From the NCBI GenBank assembly GCA_029204225.1, contig CM055109.1:30392698-30456697 (forward strand): a DNA stretch of 64,000 nt, in the 5' to 3' direction. Below are positions 34,650 to 49,515 of the stretch, piece by piece. Made by a program: the position numbers and the translations under genes. Positions within the stretch are counted from its first letter, which is position 1. The number at the start of each line of letters is the position of its first letter. This DNA comes from Diphasiastrum complanatum. Its lineage: Eukaryota > Streptophyta > Lycopodiopsida > Lycopodiales > Lycopodiaceae. The notes under the pieces are model-generated. The model did no database searches. It worked only from the letters and a program-made list of their open reading frames with translations, and was not told the origin of the DNA.

Positions 34650-37345
34650 ATTCACTTAAATGTGATTGACGCCAGTACCAGTACTTTGATCGCTCAAGGC
34701 AGAACGAAAGGAAATCTATATCTTCTAAATGTTCGCCTACTTGCAGATCATATGCATCAGACTCATGATGAGTCGCCAAACACTCTGTGGCACAGGAGAC
34801 TATGCCACATGAACTCAATGACACTGTATCAAGCAAGCCATCATGGAACGATAACAGGGGTCAACATCTTGAATGCAACCAGTTTGACCGCCTGTGATGC
34901 ATGCTTGAAGGGTAAGATGTCACGCACTACATTTATCAAAGACTCCTACAGAACGGCCAAGATTCTGGAGCTAGTGCACTCTGACATCTGTGGACCTTTC
35001 AACGTGATCTCAATAGGAGGTTCAAAATATTATATAAACTTCATTGATGATTATAGCAAATTTTCCAGTGTATTTTATTCAGAATAAATCTGAAGCACTT
35101 GATAAATTCACAGAATATGTGAATTGGGCTAAGAGATGTACAAAGAACAAAGTGAAGCAGATCAAAACAGATCGAGGTGGCGAATACATCTTGAATCGCT
35201 TCATTGACTTCTACAATGATCGTGGCATCATACATAGAAGAACTGCAGCCTACACTCCGCAGCACAATGGTGTTGCACAAAGAAAGAATAGGACCCTGAT
35301 GGAAGCAGCCATATGCATGATGGCCTACTCGAAGGATCCAAGGGTACTATGGGCTGAAGCAGTAGCTACAGCCGCATACATTTAGAATAGGACATGTAAG
35401 TCTGGTGTCCCTCACACGACACCACACGAGTTATGGTGGGGTAGAAAGCCCAACCTGTCTCACGTCAGAATCTTTGGCTGTGCAGCTTATGCACACATTC
35501 CTAATAAGTTTCAAAATAAGCTTGATGAGAAAGCCGAGCAGGGATTTCTGGTAGGTTATGACAACAATTCGTCATACTATAGAATCTACATGCCAGACAC
35601 GAACACTGTGAAAATAGTGAGAGATGTCAGATTTGATGAGAGCAGGACAATGGCCAATAATGATCCCATCAGCAATGAAGTTCTGGAGAGGCAGTACTAT
35701 GACCTGCCGCCAGTGACAGAGGGAGCAGAGGACGAATATGAAAACAAAATTTTTTAAGTAGTCTCACATTCGAACGACGAATCTGAAGAAGAAAGATTCG
35801 AGAGGCAGCCTACTGCTACAGTTCTTGTAAACCAAGATGGTTCCGGACCTAGCAGAGCAGACAAAGGCAAGGGTATTGCTGTCCAAGGAGGATCTCCTAG
35901 AAGGTCGACAAGACCGCGAAGAGCACCAACAAGATACGTGCCAAGCAGTTCAGCTTCTACATCAGAAGAATTCTGCGGATTCAGTGGCGAACCACAGACT
36001 TTCGAAAAAGCGATTGAATGTCCAGAGAAGGATAGATGGATCCAGGCCATGAACAAAAAGATGGAGTCCATGAGAAAGAACAAGGTATGGACATTGCAGC
36101 CATTACCACATAAGCGCAAGACTGTCAAATGCAAATGGATTTTCAAACTCAAGTACGGACCAGATGGGAATGTCACAAAATACAAGGCAAGACTGGTAGC
36201 GAAGGGATTCTCCTAGAGATATGGTATTGACTACTCTGAAACCTTCTCTCCTGTCATCAAACATTCGTCCCTACGTCTGTTATTTGTATATGCAACAACT
36301 TATGACCTTAGGATCCACATTGTGGACAAGAAGACGGCCTTCTTGCATGGCGAATTAGACAAAGAAGTCTATATGGATCAACCCCAAGATTCGTCTCGAA
36401 TTCACTTCCAGACTATGCATTCAGAATGCATAGAAATATCTATGGTCTGAAACAGTCAACCCCAAGTGTTACTTAGGCTTGCAAAATTGAAAGGGACTAC
36501 GAGGGAGGTAAGCTATACCTTCACTAGTCCAGATACACCCATAAGATCCTAAAGGACTTTGGGATGCTGAACTGCAAAGGAGCGAATACTCCAATGCTCG
36601 CAGGGACGGTGCTGACAAACGATGACTGTCTGAAGACTGAGGAAGAGAGAGAACGGATGTAGCTCACACCTTACAGGAAGCTGATAGGATCAGTGATGTA
36701 CCTTGCAGACAACACACACCCTGATATAGCTTATGCGGTATTCATGATGAGCCAATTCTGCACGAATCCAGGCTCGACCAAAACGCATTTTTTAATATCT
36801 TCAATTAACGAGGGATTACGACTTGTGTTATTGTCGTGATGCAGATTTCAAGATGCTTTCCTATAGTGATGCTACCTGGGCATCCCTGGAGGACGATTGT
36901 AAAAGCGTCTCAGGAGGTTGCACCATCGCATCAGGAGCAGTAGTTCTTTGGATTAGCAAGAAGCAGACCATCTTGACCCAGTCATCTTGCGAAGCAGAGT
37001 ACGTTGCAACAGCAAAGATGGCCAATGAAATAATCTGGCTAAGGCAGTTCTTGAACGAATTGGGCGAAACAGGGAATGAGCCTCTGGTCTTGCAGATGGA
37101 TAACACCTCTGCAATACATCTGACGAAAGATCCTGTGTTCCATTCAAGAACAAGGCACATTGTGATCAAGTACCACTTGATCAGGGATCTAATTGAGAAG
37201 AAGATGCTACAGACCTCCTTCATTGGAATGAAAGATATGGTTGCTGACATCTTCATTAAAGCCCTGGACAAAGGACTCTTTGAGAGACAAAGGAGCAGTC
37301 TTGGGATCGTAAACCTACCACGCTTTGAGAGGGAGCTGAAGAAAC
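34650..37345 (+). pseudogene. Copia element remnant: pre-integrase to RNase H
   Basis: Blocks in order: GAG-pre-integrase (34662-34990: LWHRRLCHMNSMTLYQ, CDACLKGKMSR); integrase (34975-35385: ELVHSDICGPFN, YYINFIDDYSKF, a frameshift near 35075, IKTDRGGEYILNRF, QHNGVAQRKNRTLMEA). Then the integrase C-terminal block (35400-35750: GCAAYAHIPNKF, GFLVGYDNNSSYYRIY) and RT start (35938-36216: CKWIFKLKYGPDG, KARLVAKGFS, stop at 36214), continuing to about 36400. The YVDD region is deleted or unreadable at 36.4-36.8 kb. RNase H follows at 36823-37330 (SYSDATWASLEDDCKSVSGG, SSCEAEYVA, MDNTSAIHLTKDPVFHSRTR, VADIFIKALDKG). Its lineage matches the fragment at 1.2-2.4 kb. Several stops and frameshifts; dead copy. 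Confidence 0.88.
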
Positions 37346-38690
37346 AAAATGTTTCTGTTTACAAAGCTTTGCTAGTTTTCAGCCTTCTGCTTGACAAAAA
37401 TGTTCGCGAACACAAAAGTCAAGAGACACGAAACACGAAAGTTTCGCAAACATCTGACGAGAAGACACAAACGCAAAAGATTCGCGAACAAGAATCTTTT
37501 GCGGTCCTGCACAAGAAAGTCAGACGACGGAAACGAGACAAACGACGCGACACGAAAAAAAATGTCGCGAAACTCATTTTTGCCCTCACACTCCAAAGAG
37601 TACCAGCAAGATCATGCAAGTACCCAGAAGTACAGATGTCTAATATGATGGCATGATGTCAGCAGATACACTCTAGGTCATGGCTAATCTGCCACTCTTG
37701 TAATTTCCTAATTAGTTGTAGATGCTTAATCACTCTAATCTAAAAGTTACATAGAACGACTGTATACTTACTGGATGATACTTGACAATAGAGATAATGA
37801 AGTAGTCTGATGCTAGTGAGCAATCAAGACGAAAAATACAAAATAGAGGTCCGCCAATGAGCGAGACAATACTGTGGTAAACAGGATCCATAGAGATCCA
37901 CAAGTCCACTAGGAAGCGAGACACTACTCGTGAGAGAACTGTATTTTCTCTCACGCCAACGCACTGCATGGATCTGCATGTAGTGCTTGGAGAATCAGAG
38001 AAAATTGATAGATGATCTTGTAGCCATTGCGCACATGTCAATTTATGATATATGATCTTGGATGCAAATGTGTCTACTGTTATTCGTGTGTCTGATTCTC
38101 TCATTCATTTAATTTCGCATATTGGTTGAATCTTGTTGAATGCTACATTAACTTATAAACGTAGATCAGCAGTGACTGACTACATTTTGGAGAACTGTAG
38201 GAGTGATTCAACTGGCAATGTCCAGCGATCGCATCTGAACTCCATCCGAATCGTATTGAATCGTTGTCGTTTCGCTTTCGCGACTGTTTCACTTTTGCGA
38301 CTGCGACTCAATTTCTCCATCAGTATGCGGCTAAGTTTGGCCTTGCAAATGCCAAGCACTCAGCTTACCAGACAACTGCCAAACCTGCAACAACCGGCTT
38401 GTTTCCGAAATCTTAAATCAGTTTTACAATCAATGATTATTACGATAACAAAATGGCCTTTCTGTGGACAGACAGAAAGTGACCCTCACCAACTTGTGAT
38501 TTCAAACAAATGTTCAAGGCTTAGTATAGGCTGTTTAGAATTGGTAGATAACAATGGTTTGGTTGTTCCTTAATCAATGACTATCAAATTTCTAGCGATG
38601 TATAGAGCCTTCAGATCTGAGATTGATCATAGATCACAATCGGACGATTGGATATTCACAAGGACCGGTCACAAAGTTGGCAGACCAAAG
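37346..38690. other. Downstream flank of the copia remnant; possible 3' LTR
   Basis: RNase H coding gives way to a Lys/Arg-rich open stretch up to 37656 with TTCGCGAACA-type phrases repeated (about 37402, 37481), probably read-through rather than protein. A 3' LTR is expected here, but no second copy is available to define it. No other gene is recognised to 38.69 kb. Confidence 0.4.
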
Positions 38691-39330
38691 CCACATGTAG
38701 AGGGCACGACCCTCTACAGGTCGCAGGGTTTGAAGGGCCAAAAATAGGTGGGAAGCCACAGGGTCGGGTGATACGTCCCTCAGGCAGCAAACAGAAATAA
38801 GGAGTGTGGGCCACAGGGTGGCTAAACCACAAGAGTTTGCAGGTCAGGTAAGAGGCAGATTTGTATAGAAAATGGGCCGTTGATCAGGGTCGTTGGTAGA
38901 GAACCGCAGGAATCTACAGGAAAGGAAGCGCATTCCTTCCACTCAAGCAGGGTCGCAGCTCTGGAGGATGGACAAACCCGCAAACTGCAAATGGGTCGCA
39001 GATAGGTAACAAGCAAGAAAATGTGATGAGCCGCAGGCAGGGTTTCACCCGTAGGGAGAGTCATTGGTAGTAGGGTCGCTGGTAGCAGGGGAGCGGACAG
39101 CCAAGTTACTATGGTTAACCCGCAGACATGTGACACAGCCCACAAAAGGGCCACTGATAAGATAGGAAACTGCAGGTAGGGAGCCACAGGTGGAGCACAA
39201 ATCAAAGTAATAGGCTGCAGGTAGAGAATACAACTTCTTCCACGAAGGCAAAGGTAAAATCCGCAGCCAGATGTAGAGCAGGGAATTGACCGTAGACAGC
39301 AAAGAATGGAATGTAAAACAAGGCCCAAAA
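38690..39330. repeat. Degenerate G-rich repeats with core CCGCAGGTAGGG
   Basis: Variants of CCACAGGGT, CCGCAGG, GGTCGCAG and GCAGGTAGGG recur at roughly 30-60-bp spacing across about 600 bp, with interspersed phrases such as GGGTCGTTGGTAG and GGGTCGCTGGTAG. It is an old, heavily diverged tandem array. The minus-strand frames across it (38822-39328, 39045-39446) lack any domain. Confidence 0.55.
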
Positions 39331-39899
39331 ACCAGCGATGGATAGGCTTCTAAATGAGTTGTAGAGCCAGCGATGAGTAAAGGCGGATATAAGTCAAGTA
39401 GACAAAGGAATGGGTGCTGACAAGTGTTTGAAATGGAAACAAACAATCAATGTAAATGGGCCTCTAGTTCGTGAACAATAGGCAATGAAATGCTCTACAC
39501 TACAATGGTTAATAGATTTCTGCAATAGAATAAACAAGGCAGCAATGCCTCAACCTGTATGATAAGCAATCATTACCAAATTCTCAGATCACAATGTTTA
39601 ACTAGATAGTCTTTTATAAAGCAGATTCTAAGGTGGATGCTAAGCAACAAATCAATAATCTTTCACAAGTAGGATCACTACACATGATTCAGTATAGTGT
39701 CCCACAGATCAAGGGCCTGCAATCACAAGATTAAAGACTGCAAAAGCAAATAATCACCAAATCTGATTCCACAAATGAGATGGTGAAAACACAATGCTAA
39801 AGATCAAACCAGTGACTCAATAGCAGTGAAATGGAATAGACAGCAAAGTGGAAGAGGCTGAGAGTGGAGGCACCAAGCACAACAACTTCTTCTCCTTCT
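39331..39899. other. Intergenic, nothing recognised
   Basis: AT-rich sequence with no coding or structured repeat seen. Confidence 0.35.
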
Positions 39900-39990
39900 T
39901 TCTCTCGGGTGTGATTTTTTGGCGAGCATTTGTCGGCGAGCATGGGTTGGCGAGCAACTTTTGGCGAGCATTCTTGAGAGAACTTGTACA
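39900..39990. repeat. GGCGAGCA repeat cluster
   Basis: TTTTTTGGCGAGCATTTG, TCGGCGAGCATGG, TTGGCGAGCAAC and TTTTGGCGAGCATTC follow one another within 60 bp; a weaker GACGAGCAC follows. A related cluster in inverted orientation lies at about 55605-55705 (GGCGAGCAATT, then TGCTCGCCGAG and TGCTCGCC), with similar flanks. This suggests a dispersed repeat family. Confidence 0.7.
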
Positions 39991-41180
39991 ATGACGAGCA
40001 CTTTTCGGATTTTCCTAACAATACTATTGTTTGGGTTTAGAAATAAAGGTATGACATTCAGTTTGTTGTCCATTATCATCGTATGTGCTACTTTTTCCTG
40101 TCCTATATAAATCTCTTAGTTTCCTATATAAATCTCTCAGTTTAATGATATACACTATTTTGTAACCATTATATTGTTTACGAAACAACATTTCTTGAAC
40201 AAGTTTCGTGTTCGTCTATTTCGGCCAAATAAGAATCTGGATCGTCTTATCTGTTCAGCTATGGGATATGATCTCCCTCGATTTCACAAGGTCTTTTTGA
40301 GCACATGGATGAAATAGTCATAGTTATCATCATGTGTGAGAGATGACACCCCAGATCCATTATATATTACATTATGTAATTTTTCAAAAAAATTGTACAT
40401 AGTCTAATAAGAAAGTTTGCACAACTACCCTCATCATGTGACTTCAGATTCTGACAATTTTTAGTTTTCTAGATATGACAACAATAATATCAAGGCACAC
40501 ATAATTTTGAAATTTGAAACTTCAAACGATCAATAAATGACTTTTTGCTTTGAACAGACTCAATAGAGATGCTTTAAATTTTTTTAGAAATTTATCACTA
40601 CAAAATCATATATTTCAAAAGGTGTATAGTTTCCGACATATTTCCAGATATTTTTGGGTTTTGAGGACATCTGCCTTTAGAGAATATTCAGTGACCAAGT
40701 GTAGCTTGAGAATTGGACATACTGGGCCGACATGTTAGGTCTGTTTGGATTTTGTGGGATCATATCCCAAACTTTGAATCTTTATATGATATTGTTTCTT
40801 GTTTCAATAACTTTGAGAACGATCATTCTATGATAGTCGTGACCACCTCAAACAATGACATACGAACAAAATTGCTTGCGTTTTATATTTATTACCAATT
40901 GTAGAGTATTGGTTTGTAACCAGGTGGCCAATAATGATCCAAGTAACGAAGTGAGTTACCCAATCCATTGATGTTTGCTTGTAGGTTGTCATTATATAGG
41001 ATGATATGACAAGTGTGCTGGGCATTTTTCAACAACAGGGCATGATATTGGCATTCTATTCTTGAAGCCTCTTGGTTGGCTAGGACGGATTCTACTCTAA
41101 GGTTGTTCAAAATTTTCTTGTATCAGCTCCAGCTAGTTAAGTGTAAAATAAAAGTTGCTAATTGTAAAATAATTAAGGAA
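39991..41180. other. Intergenic, nothing recognised
   Basis: AT-rich sequence. A TATATAAATCTCT phrase is doubled at 40104-40137. Small frames have no recognisable domain. Confidence 0.35.
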
Positions 41181-41208
41181 TATAAAATTTCTTGATGGCT
41201 AGACTGGA

Positions 41209-41935
41209 CAGGTTTCAGAAGCTGCTGATGTTGCTATGTCTGAAGGTAATAGATCTCATTTTGAGGAAATTCAGCCCATTCAATCATTGAATTGCTCATC
41301 AACCACTAGTTATATTTATTGAAATGTATTATGTGCAGTCTGACATTAAATTGAGAATTTAATTGAATGCTCAAACCTGTCTTTTAAATTTTAATATCAA
41401 TAGTGGGAAAAGATTTATCGCTAAAGATGATTGGCTTTACATTGACATCAAGAAGACAATTCAACAATGTTGACATTAACAAGGTACTTTTGAGGCTACA
41501 TTCCTTTCAAGGAAAGCTCACAACAACTTGCAGAGAATTCTTTTATCCTAGATACTGCACACCTAGAAAGAGTTTGACTCAACCATACTCGATAGTTTCC
41601 ACTAGGGTACTTTTAACTTCAAGAGTGCCATGCTTGGAATGCAAAGCTTATTACCTTTGTTCTCTCTGGTGCATCAAAAGTCTCAATATTCTTCAAAAAA
41701 TAGGTTTTGGATGGTAAAAATTTTGATGTAGCTTATGCAGAAAATATAGAAGATACTGTAGTTGAGGCTGGAAATCTTGAAAGATTGAAATAGTGGCTCC
41801 ATTTTAGAGCTACAAACAGGATAGATCTGTGTGATGTCTTGTCAGATTTTATAGACATCTCGATGGTATCTATAGCTCAGAAAAAATTTACTAAAAATGT
41901 TACATGCTTTGTAATTTTAGACTACCTTGAATCGT
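41209..41935 (+). pseudogene. Unidentified coding-like remnant
   Basis: Three short segments look like exons of one decayed gene. After GGACAG at about 41208: VSEAADVAMSEG before GTAATAG. After ATCAATAG at about 41402: GKDLSLKMIGFTLTS and RRQFNNVDINK before GTACTTT. After AAAATAG at about 41703: DGKNFDVAYAENIEDTVVE and AGNLERLK, a TAG, then HFRATNRIDLCDVLSDFIDI, with more open frame to about 41930. Codon-like composition, splice-like boundaries and acidic content suggest former protein. I recognise no family, and the exon model is inference. Confidence 0.35.
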
Positions 41936-43061
41936 AAAAACCACTAATCCATTTAGCCATGTAACATGTTTCCTTGTAGATTAAATCATGTGTTATCTTT
42001 ACTTATACCTATGCTAAAAAACATGAACTAAACTTCCACTCCTAGACATTCTAGTATAAACAATACCTCGATCAAATGACTCAAATTCAAAGTAGTATAC
42101 GTGTTTCTAAGATGCGTGATGTGCAAATGCACATAGAAGGTGTTGTTACTTTTATAATATTCTTTCTAGCTACATAACCCAACAGATTTAAAAAAAGGCA
42201 GTGTTGCCAAATATGTATCTACATTCCCTTGTGGCTTAATCTGAAACAAAATTATGTTCAAAGTATGGATCACTTGAAATTATATTGAGTGTTCATTTTT
42301 TAGATAATAGAAGTTATCTTGGATTGGATGGTTATCTTTATGAAATGAAGTAGGTGGAGATAAAAAATTCCTTAATGGACTTATCTTGTATGTATCGATG
42401 TGTGGCTATGACAGGTACTAGTTTATTGATGGAGCACCAGCTATCACAATGACGTAAAAATCATTGGATCTTGTCACATCTTGGATTACATGTTGGAAAA
42501 AGGACAGCTTGCTAATAGTTCCAACACTCTACCCATCTGTAATAAAGTGTCTAACCTACTACCTACATAAATTGGTAGCCAATTTCAGCCACAATTAGGT
42601 GAAAGGGTAACTTATACTAGAAGGCTCGGACCTAAGTTTATGTTTGCTCAAGTCATGCTACATACTCATCGAACTTAAAAGTACAAACAAATAAAGTCTG
42701 TTGGGATTATGATTACATTGTTATGAAAGGTGTATCCATTGTGTAAAAACAAGACATGGCATGTACATATTAATAAACATGTCCACAAGCCATACTAGAA
42801 GACTACTACTCTAACGTCTATCTTCAAGGTGAAGAGACCATAAAATAAAATATGAGCAAAACATGCAAATAAGTGCAAAATGTTTTTGAGTCCAGCATAA
42901 TCCTAAATCTGTCCTACTTTTGCCTTTTGTGTGATCTCCTTCCCTGTACCAGGTTGGAATCAATCTACACATTACAAGAAAACGATCAAATGTGAAACAA
43001 CACATAACAATCAACATCACACTACCCTACTGTTACAAACTGGAAAGTAAAAGAAAATTAC
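41936..43061. other. Intergenic; may hold the last exon(s) of the minus-strand methyltransferase gene
   Basis: No clear coding sequence. On the minus strand a short open stretch (42811-43020) lies downstream of the last recognised methyltransferase exon, but it shows no domain. It contains a YREGDHTKGK-like phrase only. Confidence 0.3.
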
Positions 43062-46961
<3,900 letters not shown>

Positions 46962-47758
46962 CTACAATAAATGTTCAGGTTAACATGTTATCTTATGGCG
47001 CGTACACAAATTACAATTTATATCTATGATACCAACAATTGCGATCGAAGCCACTGGACACTTAGAGAAACCAGAACTAGAATGTTCAGCTGATTGTTCT
47101 TGGGAACACTACGATGTTAGAATCAAAGGAAGCTCACTTTCAATTGACATCCAAGTCTGATGCGAGGCAGAGATTGCTTAGAGTTTACCACAATTGGCGT
47201 TAACCAAACCTAAATACTTGACCTAATTTGAAAAGCACACCATTACATGCGCTCCACCAAGCAACATAAACCCTCGAAGTATGACAAAGAACAAACACTC
47301 AAACCATAAATATGTTACTCAAAAACATAGGTGAATATTGCAAATGAGTTTGTTAGTGTTGTACTGCATAGAAATATTTTAAATTGCATCTATGCATGAT
47401 GGCGTTGGAATTTGACAAAATATTTTGAAACTCCAAATGGCTATTGACATTTAATGGGGACAACTTAAATTTGCCAAAATCTTCAAGCAGGCGAAAGTTA
47501 AAAAGCAAGAAGTCAACCTTAATAATAAATTGAATAACATTTTACATAAATAGTGTTCTATTTTCTTCTATGGTTTTCACCTTATAGGCCATGCATGTTT
47601 GATTTATACTTGAAATGTTTATTTATAGTAGTTCCTGATAGGTCAGTTGAAGATCTAGTGCTCCTTGTTCTCCGACTCATCACTACTACATAGCTTCTCT
47701 TTGAAGTCTTTTTGTCGGAGCTCGTGCGAAATTGCTCCGTGATACGACCAGCAAACAC
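46962..47758. other. Spacer upstream of the methyltransferase gene
   Basis: No domain recognised. On the minus strand 47650-47735 has a short charged open segment (LRQKDFKEKLCSSDE) that could be an upstream exon, but nothing supports it beyond composition. Confidence 0.3.
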
Positions 47759-47822
47759 ATGTATGGCCTATCAAAATGCTTGTCGCATTGTGTTTATGGA
47801 CATGAAACTTTTTTTTTCCGTT

Positions 47823-47878
47823 CTCACAGAGCCGACAAACCAGGTGCGCCGGCGCACCTGGTTTGTCGGCTCTGTGAG
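47823..47878. repeat. Perfect 56-nt palindrome (copy 1)
   Basis: The 28-nt left arm CTCACAGAGCCGACAAACCA + GGTGCGCC is followed with no spacer by its exact reverse complement ending GGCTCTGTGAG. It could extrude a cruciform or fold as a loopless hairpin RNA. Confidence 0.97.
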
Positions 47879-48095
47879 AGTGGAAAAAAAGCCCCATTTT
47901 GTGTGATCAACCAGCCTTTGGCTCCTCTTTTCGTTAACACGCTACATGTACTAGAACTGATCCAACATTATTGTGCTTTCACAAGTAGTAAAAGCATGTA
48001 TGGCCTATCAAAATGGACATGGAAAAAGAAAATACATTTCACAGAGTTGGCAAACAGCAAGGTTACTACAAGAAACAGGTTATTTTTGTCATGCC

Positions 48096-48147
48096 CACAG
48101 AGCCGACAAACCAGGTGTGTTGGCGCACCTGGTTTGTCGGCTCTGTG
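48096..48147. repeat. Near-perfect palindrome (copy 2)
   Basis: Same palindrome as copy 1. Arms are CACAGAGCCGACAAACCAGG and CCTGGTTTGTCGGCTCTGTG, with mismatches only at the centre (TGTGTTGGCGCA). Confidence 0.95.
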
Positions 48148-48367
48148 AGAATGGAAAAGAAAGCCCCATTTTGTGTGATCAACTAGTCTTTGGCTCCTGT
48201 TTTTGTTAACACGCTACATGTACTAGAACTGATCCAACATGATTGTGCTTTCACAAGTAGTAAAAGCATGTATGGCCTATCAAAATGGACATGGAAAAAG
48301 AAAATCCATTTGCACAGACCTGGCAAACAGCAACGCTACTACAAAAAATAGGTTTTTTTGTCATGCC

Positions 48368-48419
48368 CACAGAGCCGACAAACCAGGTGTGCCGGCGTAC
48401 CTGGTTTGCCGGCTCTGTG
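48368..48419. repeat. Near-perfect palindrome (copy 3)
   Basis: Same palindrome, with an arm change in the right half (TTTGCCGG) and a centre GTGTGCCGGCGTAC. The arms still pair over almost their full length. Confidence 0.95.
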
Positions 48420-48673
48420 AGAATGGAAAAAAGCCCCATTTTGTGTGATCAACCAGCCTTTGGCTCCTCTTTTTGTTATCACGCTACATGTACTAGAACT
48501 GATCCAACATTATTGTGCTTTCACAAGTAGTAAAAGCATGTATGGCCTATCAAAATGGACATAGAAAAAGAAAACCCATTTCCACAGAGCTGGCAAACAA
48601 CAAGGTTACTTCAAAAAAACCTGTTTTTTGTACTAAGTAGTGTATGATTTGTGGATGATGCCTTTGCTCGCAG

Positions 48674-48803
48674 TGGGCAGATAAGAAGGCATATACGGAA
48701 ACCCTGAAGAAGTTGGCAAGTCTTTTCAAGAGGGACTTCGATGGACCAGAAAGTTGGAAATGACAGCAAACTTACTGAAGCAATACTTGCAGTTGGGCCT
48801 TAG
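48674..48803 (+). pseudogene. Captured last exon of phosphoenolpyruvate carboxykinase (ATP)
   Basis: After an acceptor-like TTTGCTCGCAG the plus strand reads WADKKAYTETLKKLASLFKR (48674-48733) and then DFDGPESW. After a one-frame shift near 48755-48765 it reads DSKLTEAILAVGP and stops at TAG 48801-48803. The WxxKxAYxxTLxKLAxLF block and the LTxxILAxGP tail are the C-terminus of plant ATP-dependent PEP carboxykinase, a cytosolic gluconeogenic enzyme. No other PEPCK exon was found nearby, and the shift breaks the frame. It is a captured or copied gene fragment, close to a MULE-type transposase whose superfamily is known for such capture. Capture by this element is inference. Confidence 0.78.
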
Positions 48804-49190
48804 TGAACCATGTCTTTGTGCAGTTACACTTTGTTTTCTGGTCTTACTTGGGTTACACTTTGCTTTCTGGTCCTCTATGCTACTTACGCAATTTGGAGCA
48901 ACAGAGCCTTAGTTAGGAATGGGATCTTCACATTGTACATGTGTATGTTCCAATCGGTGTTTAAAGAGCTTGGAATCTCTACAGACAAAGAGCTTGGAAT
49001 CTCCATTCCCACAGAGCCGGCAAACCAGGTGCGCTGGTGCACCTGGTTTGTCGTCTCTGTGGGCATGAAAAAAAGGGAAAAAGTTCTGAGCAAAGTGCAT
49101 AAAAATTGATCCAAGAGATTCAACTAGCTGACTTACTGCTAAAATTGACAGCTGCTACTACTGAGCCGTTGAGGAAAACTCTCTGCCTGT
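48804..49190. other. Spacer with an isolated fourth palindrome
   Basis: The left part follows the PEPCK fragment and may be its captured 3' UTR. It contains a TTACACTTTG.TTTCTGGTC phrase repeated at about 48825 and 48852, and AGAGCTTGGAATCTC repeated at 48965 and 48990. The palindrome at 49010-49061 is listed separately. Confidence 0.4.
49010..49061. repeat. Palindrome copy outside the satellite (copy 4)
   Basis: CACAGAGCCGGCAAACCAGG and its near reverse complement CCTGGTTTGTCGTCTCTGTG are separated by TGCGCTGGTGCA. The surrounding sequence is not the satellite unit, so the palindrome exists independently of the array and may be the mobile or dispersed component. Confidence 0.93.
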
Positions 49191-49515
49191 AGATCCCACA
49201 ACAAATTCGCAGCAGCAGATGGAATAGCCAGATCGCACTCCAAGTTCAGAATATCGTGAATAGCCAGATCGCACTCCAAGTTCGCAGCAGCAGATGGAAT
49301 AGCCAGATCGCAGGCAGATGGATGTCGTGAGGGTAGTTGACAAATTGCAGGCAGATGGAATGTCGTGAGGGCAGAAGGTCGTGAGGGCTGTTGATAAATC
49401 GCGATGGCAGTAGATTGTGATTCTGAGCAAATGGAATAGCCAGATCGCACGCAGATGGAATGTCGTGAAGGTAGAAGGTCGTGAGGGCAGCACACAAATC
49501 GCGATGGCGGCAGCT
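49190..49515. repeat. Complex tandem repeat with cores GCCAGATCGCAC and ATGGAATGTCGTGAGGG
   Basis: AATAGCCAGATCGCA occurs about four times, GCAGATGGAAT about five times and GTCGTGAGGG about four times in alternating order, with AAATCGCGATGGC twice. It is a higher-order, degenerate tandem array. The minus-strand frames over it (49139-49536) have repetitive peptides and are not genes. Confidence 0.8.

Larger units (their letters stand above)
47759..48630. repeat. Tandem satellite, units of about 237-272 bp, each with a long palindrome
   Basis: The phrase ATGTATGGCCTATCAAAATG starts units at 47759, 47996, 48268 and 48538 (periods 237, 272, 270). The fourth unit is truncated near 48630. Shared parts include AAAGCCCCATTTTGTGTGAT, CGCTACATGTACTAGAACTG and GCTTTCACAAGTAGTAAAAG. 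The first three units contain a 52-56-nt palindrome, listed separately. Units differ by few substitutions, so amplification was recent compared with the flanking pseudogenes. Confidence 0.92.

Noticed and set aside
37346-37656. Lys/Arg-rich extension after the copia RNase H
   Set aside because: Read-through from the RNase H frame past the conserved end (KALDKGLFERQR); no stop by chance.
47655-48530. Several frames sharing the peptide DKPGAPAHLVCRLC
   Set aside because: Translations of the palindrome in the satellite, appearing on both strands.
47759-48630. Regularly spaced palindromic repeats resembling a CRISPR array
   Set aside because: Units are about 270 bp, the intervening sequence is itself repeated, there are no unique spacers or cas genes, and the DNA is eukaryotic.
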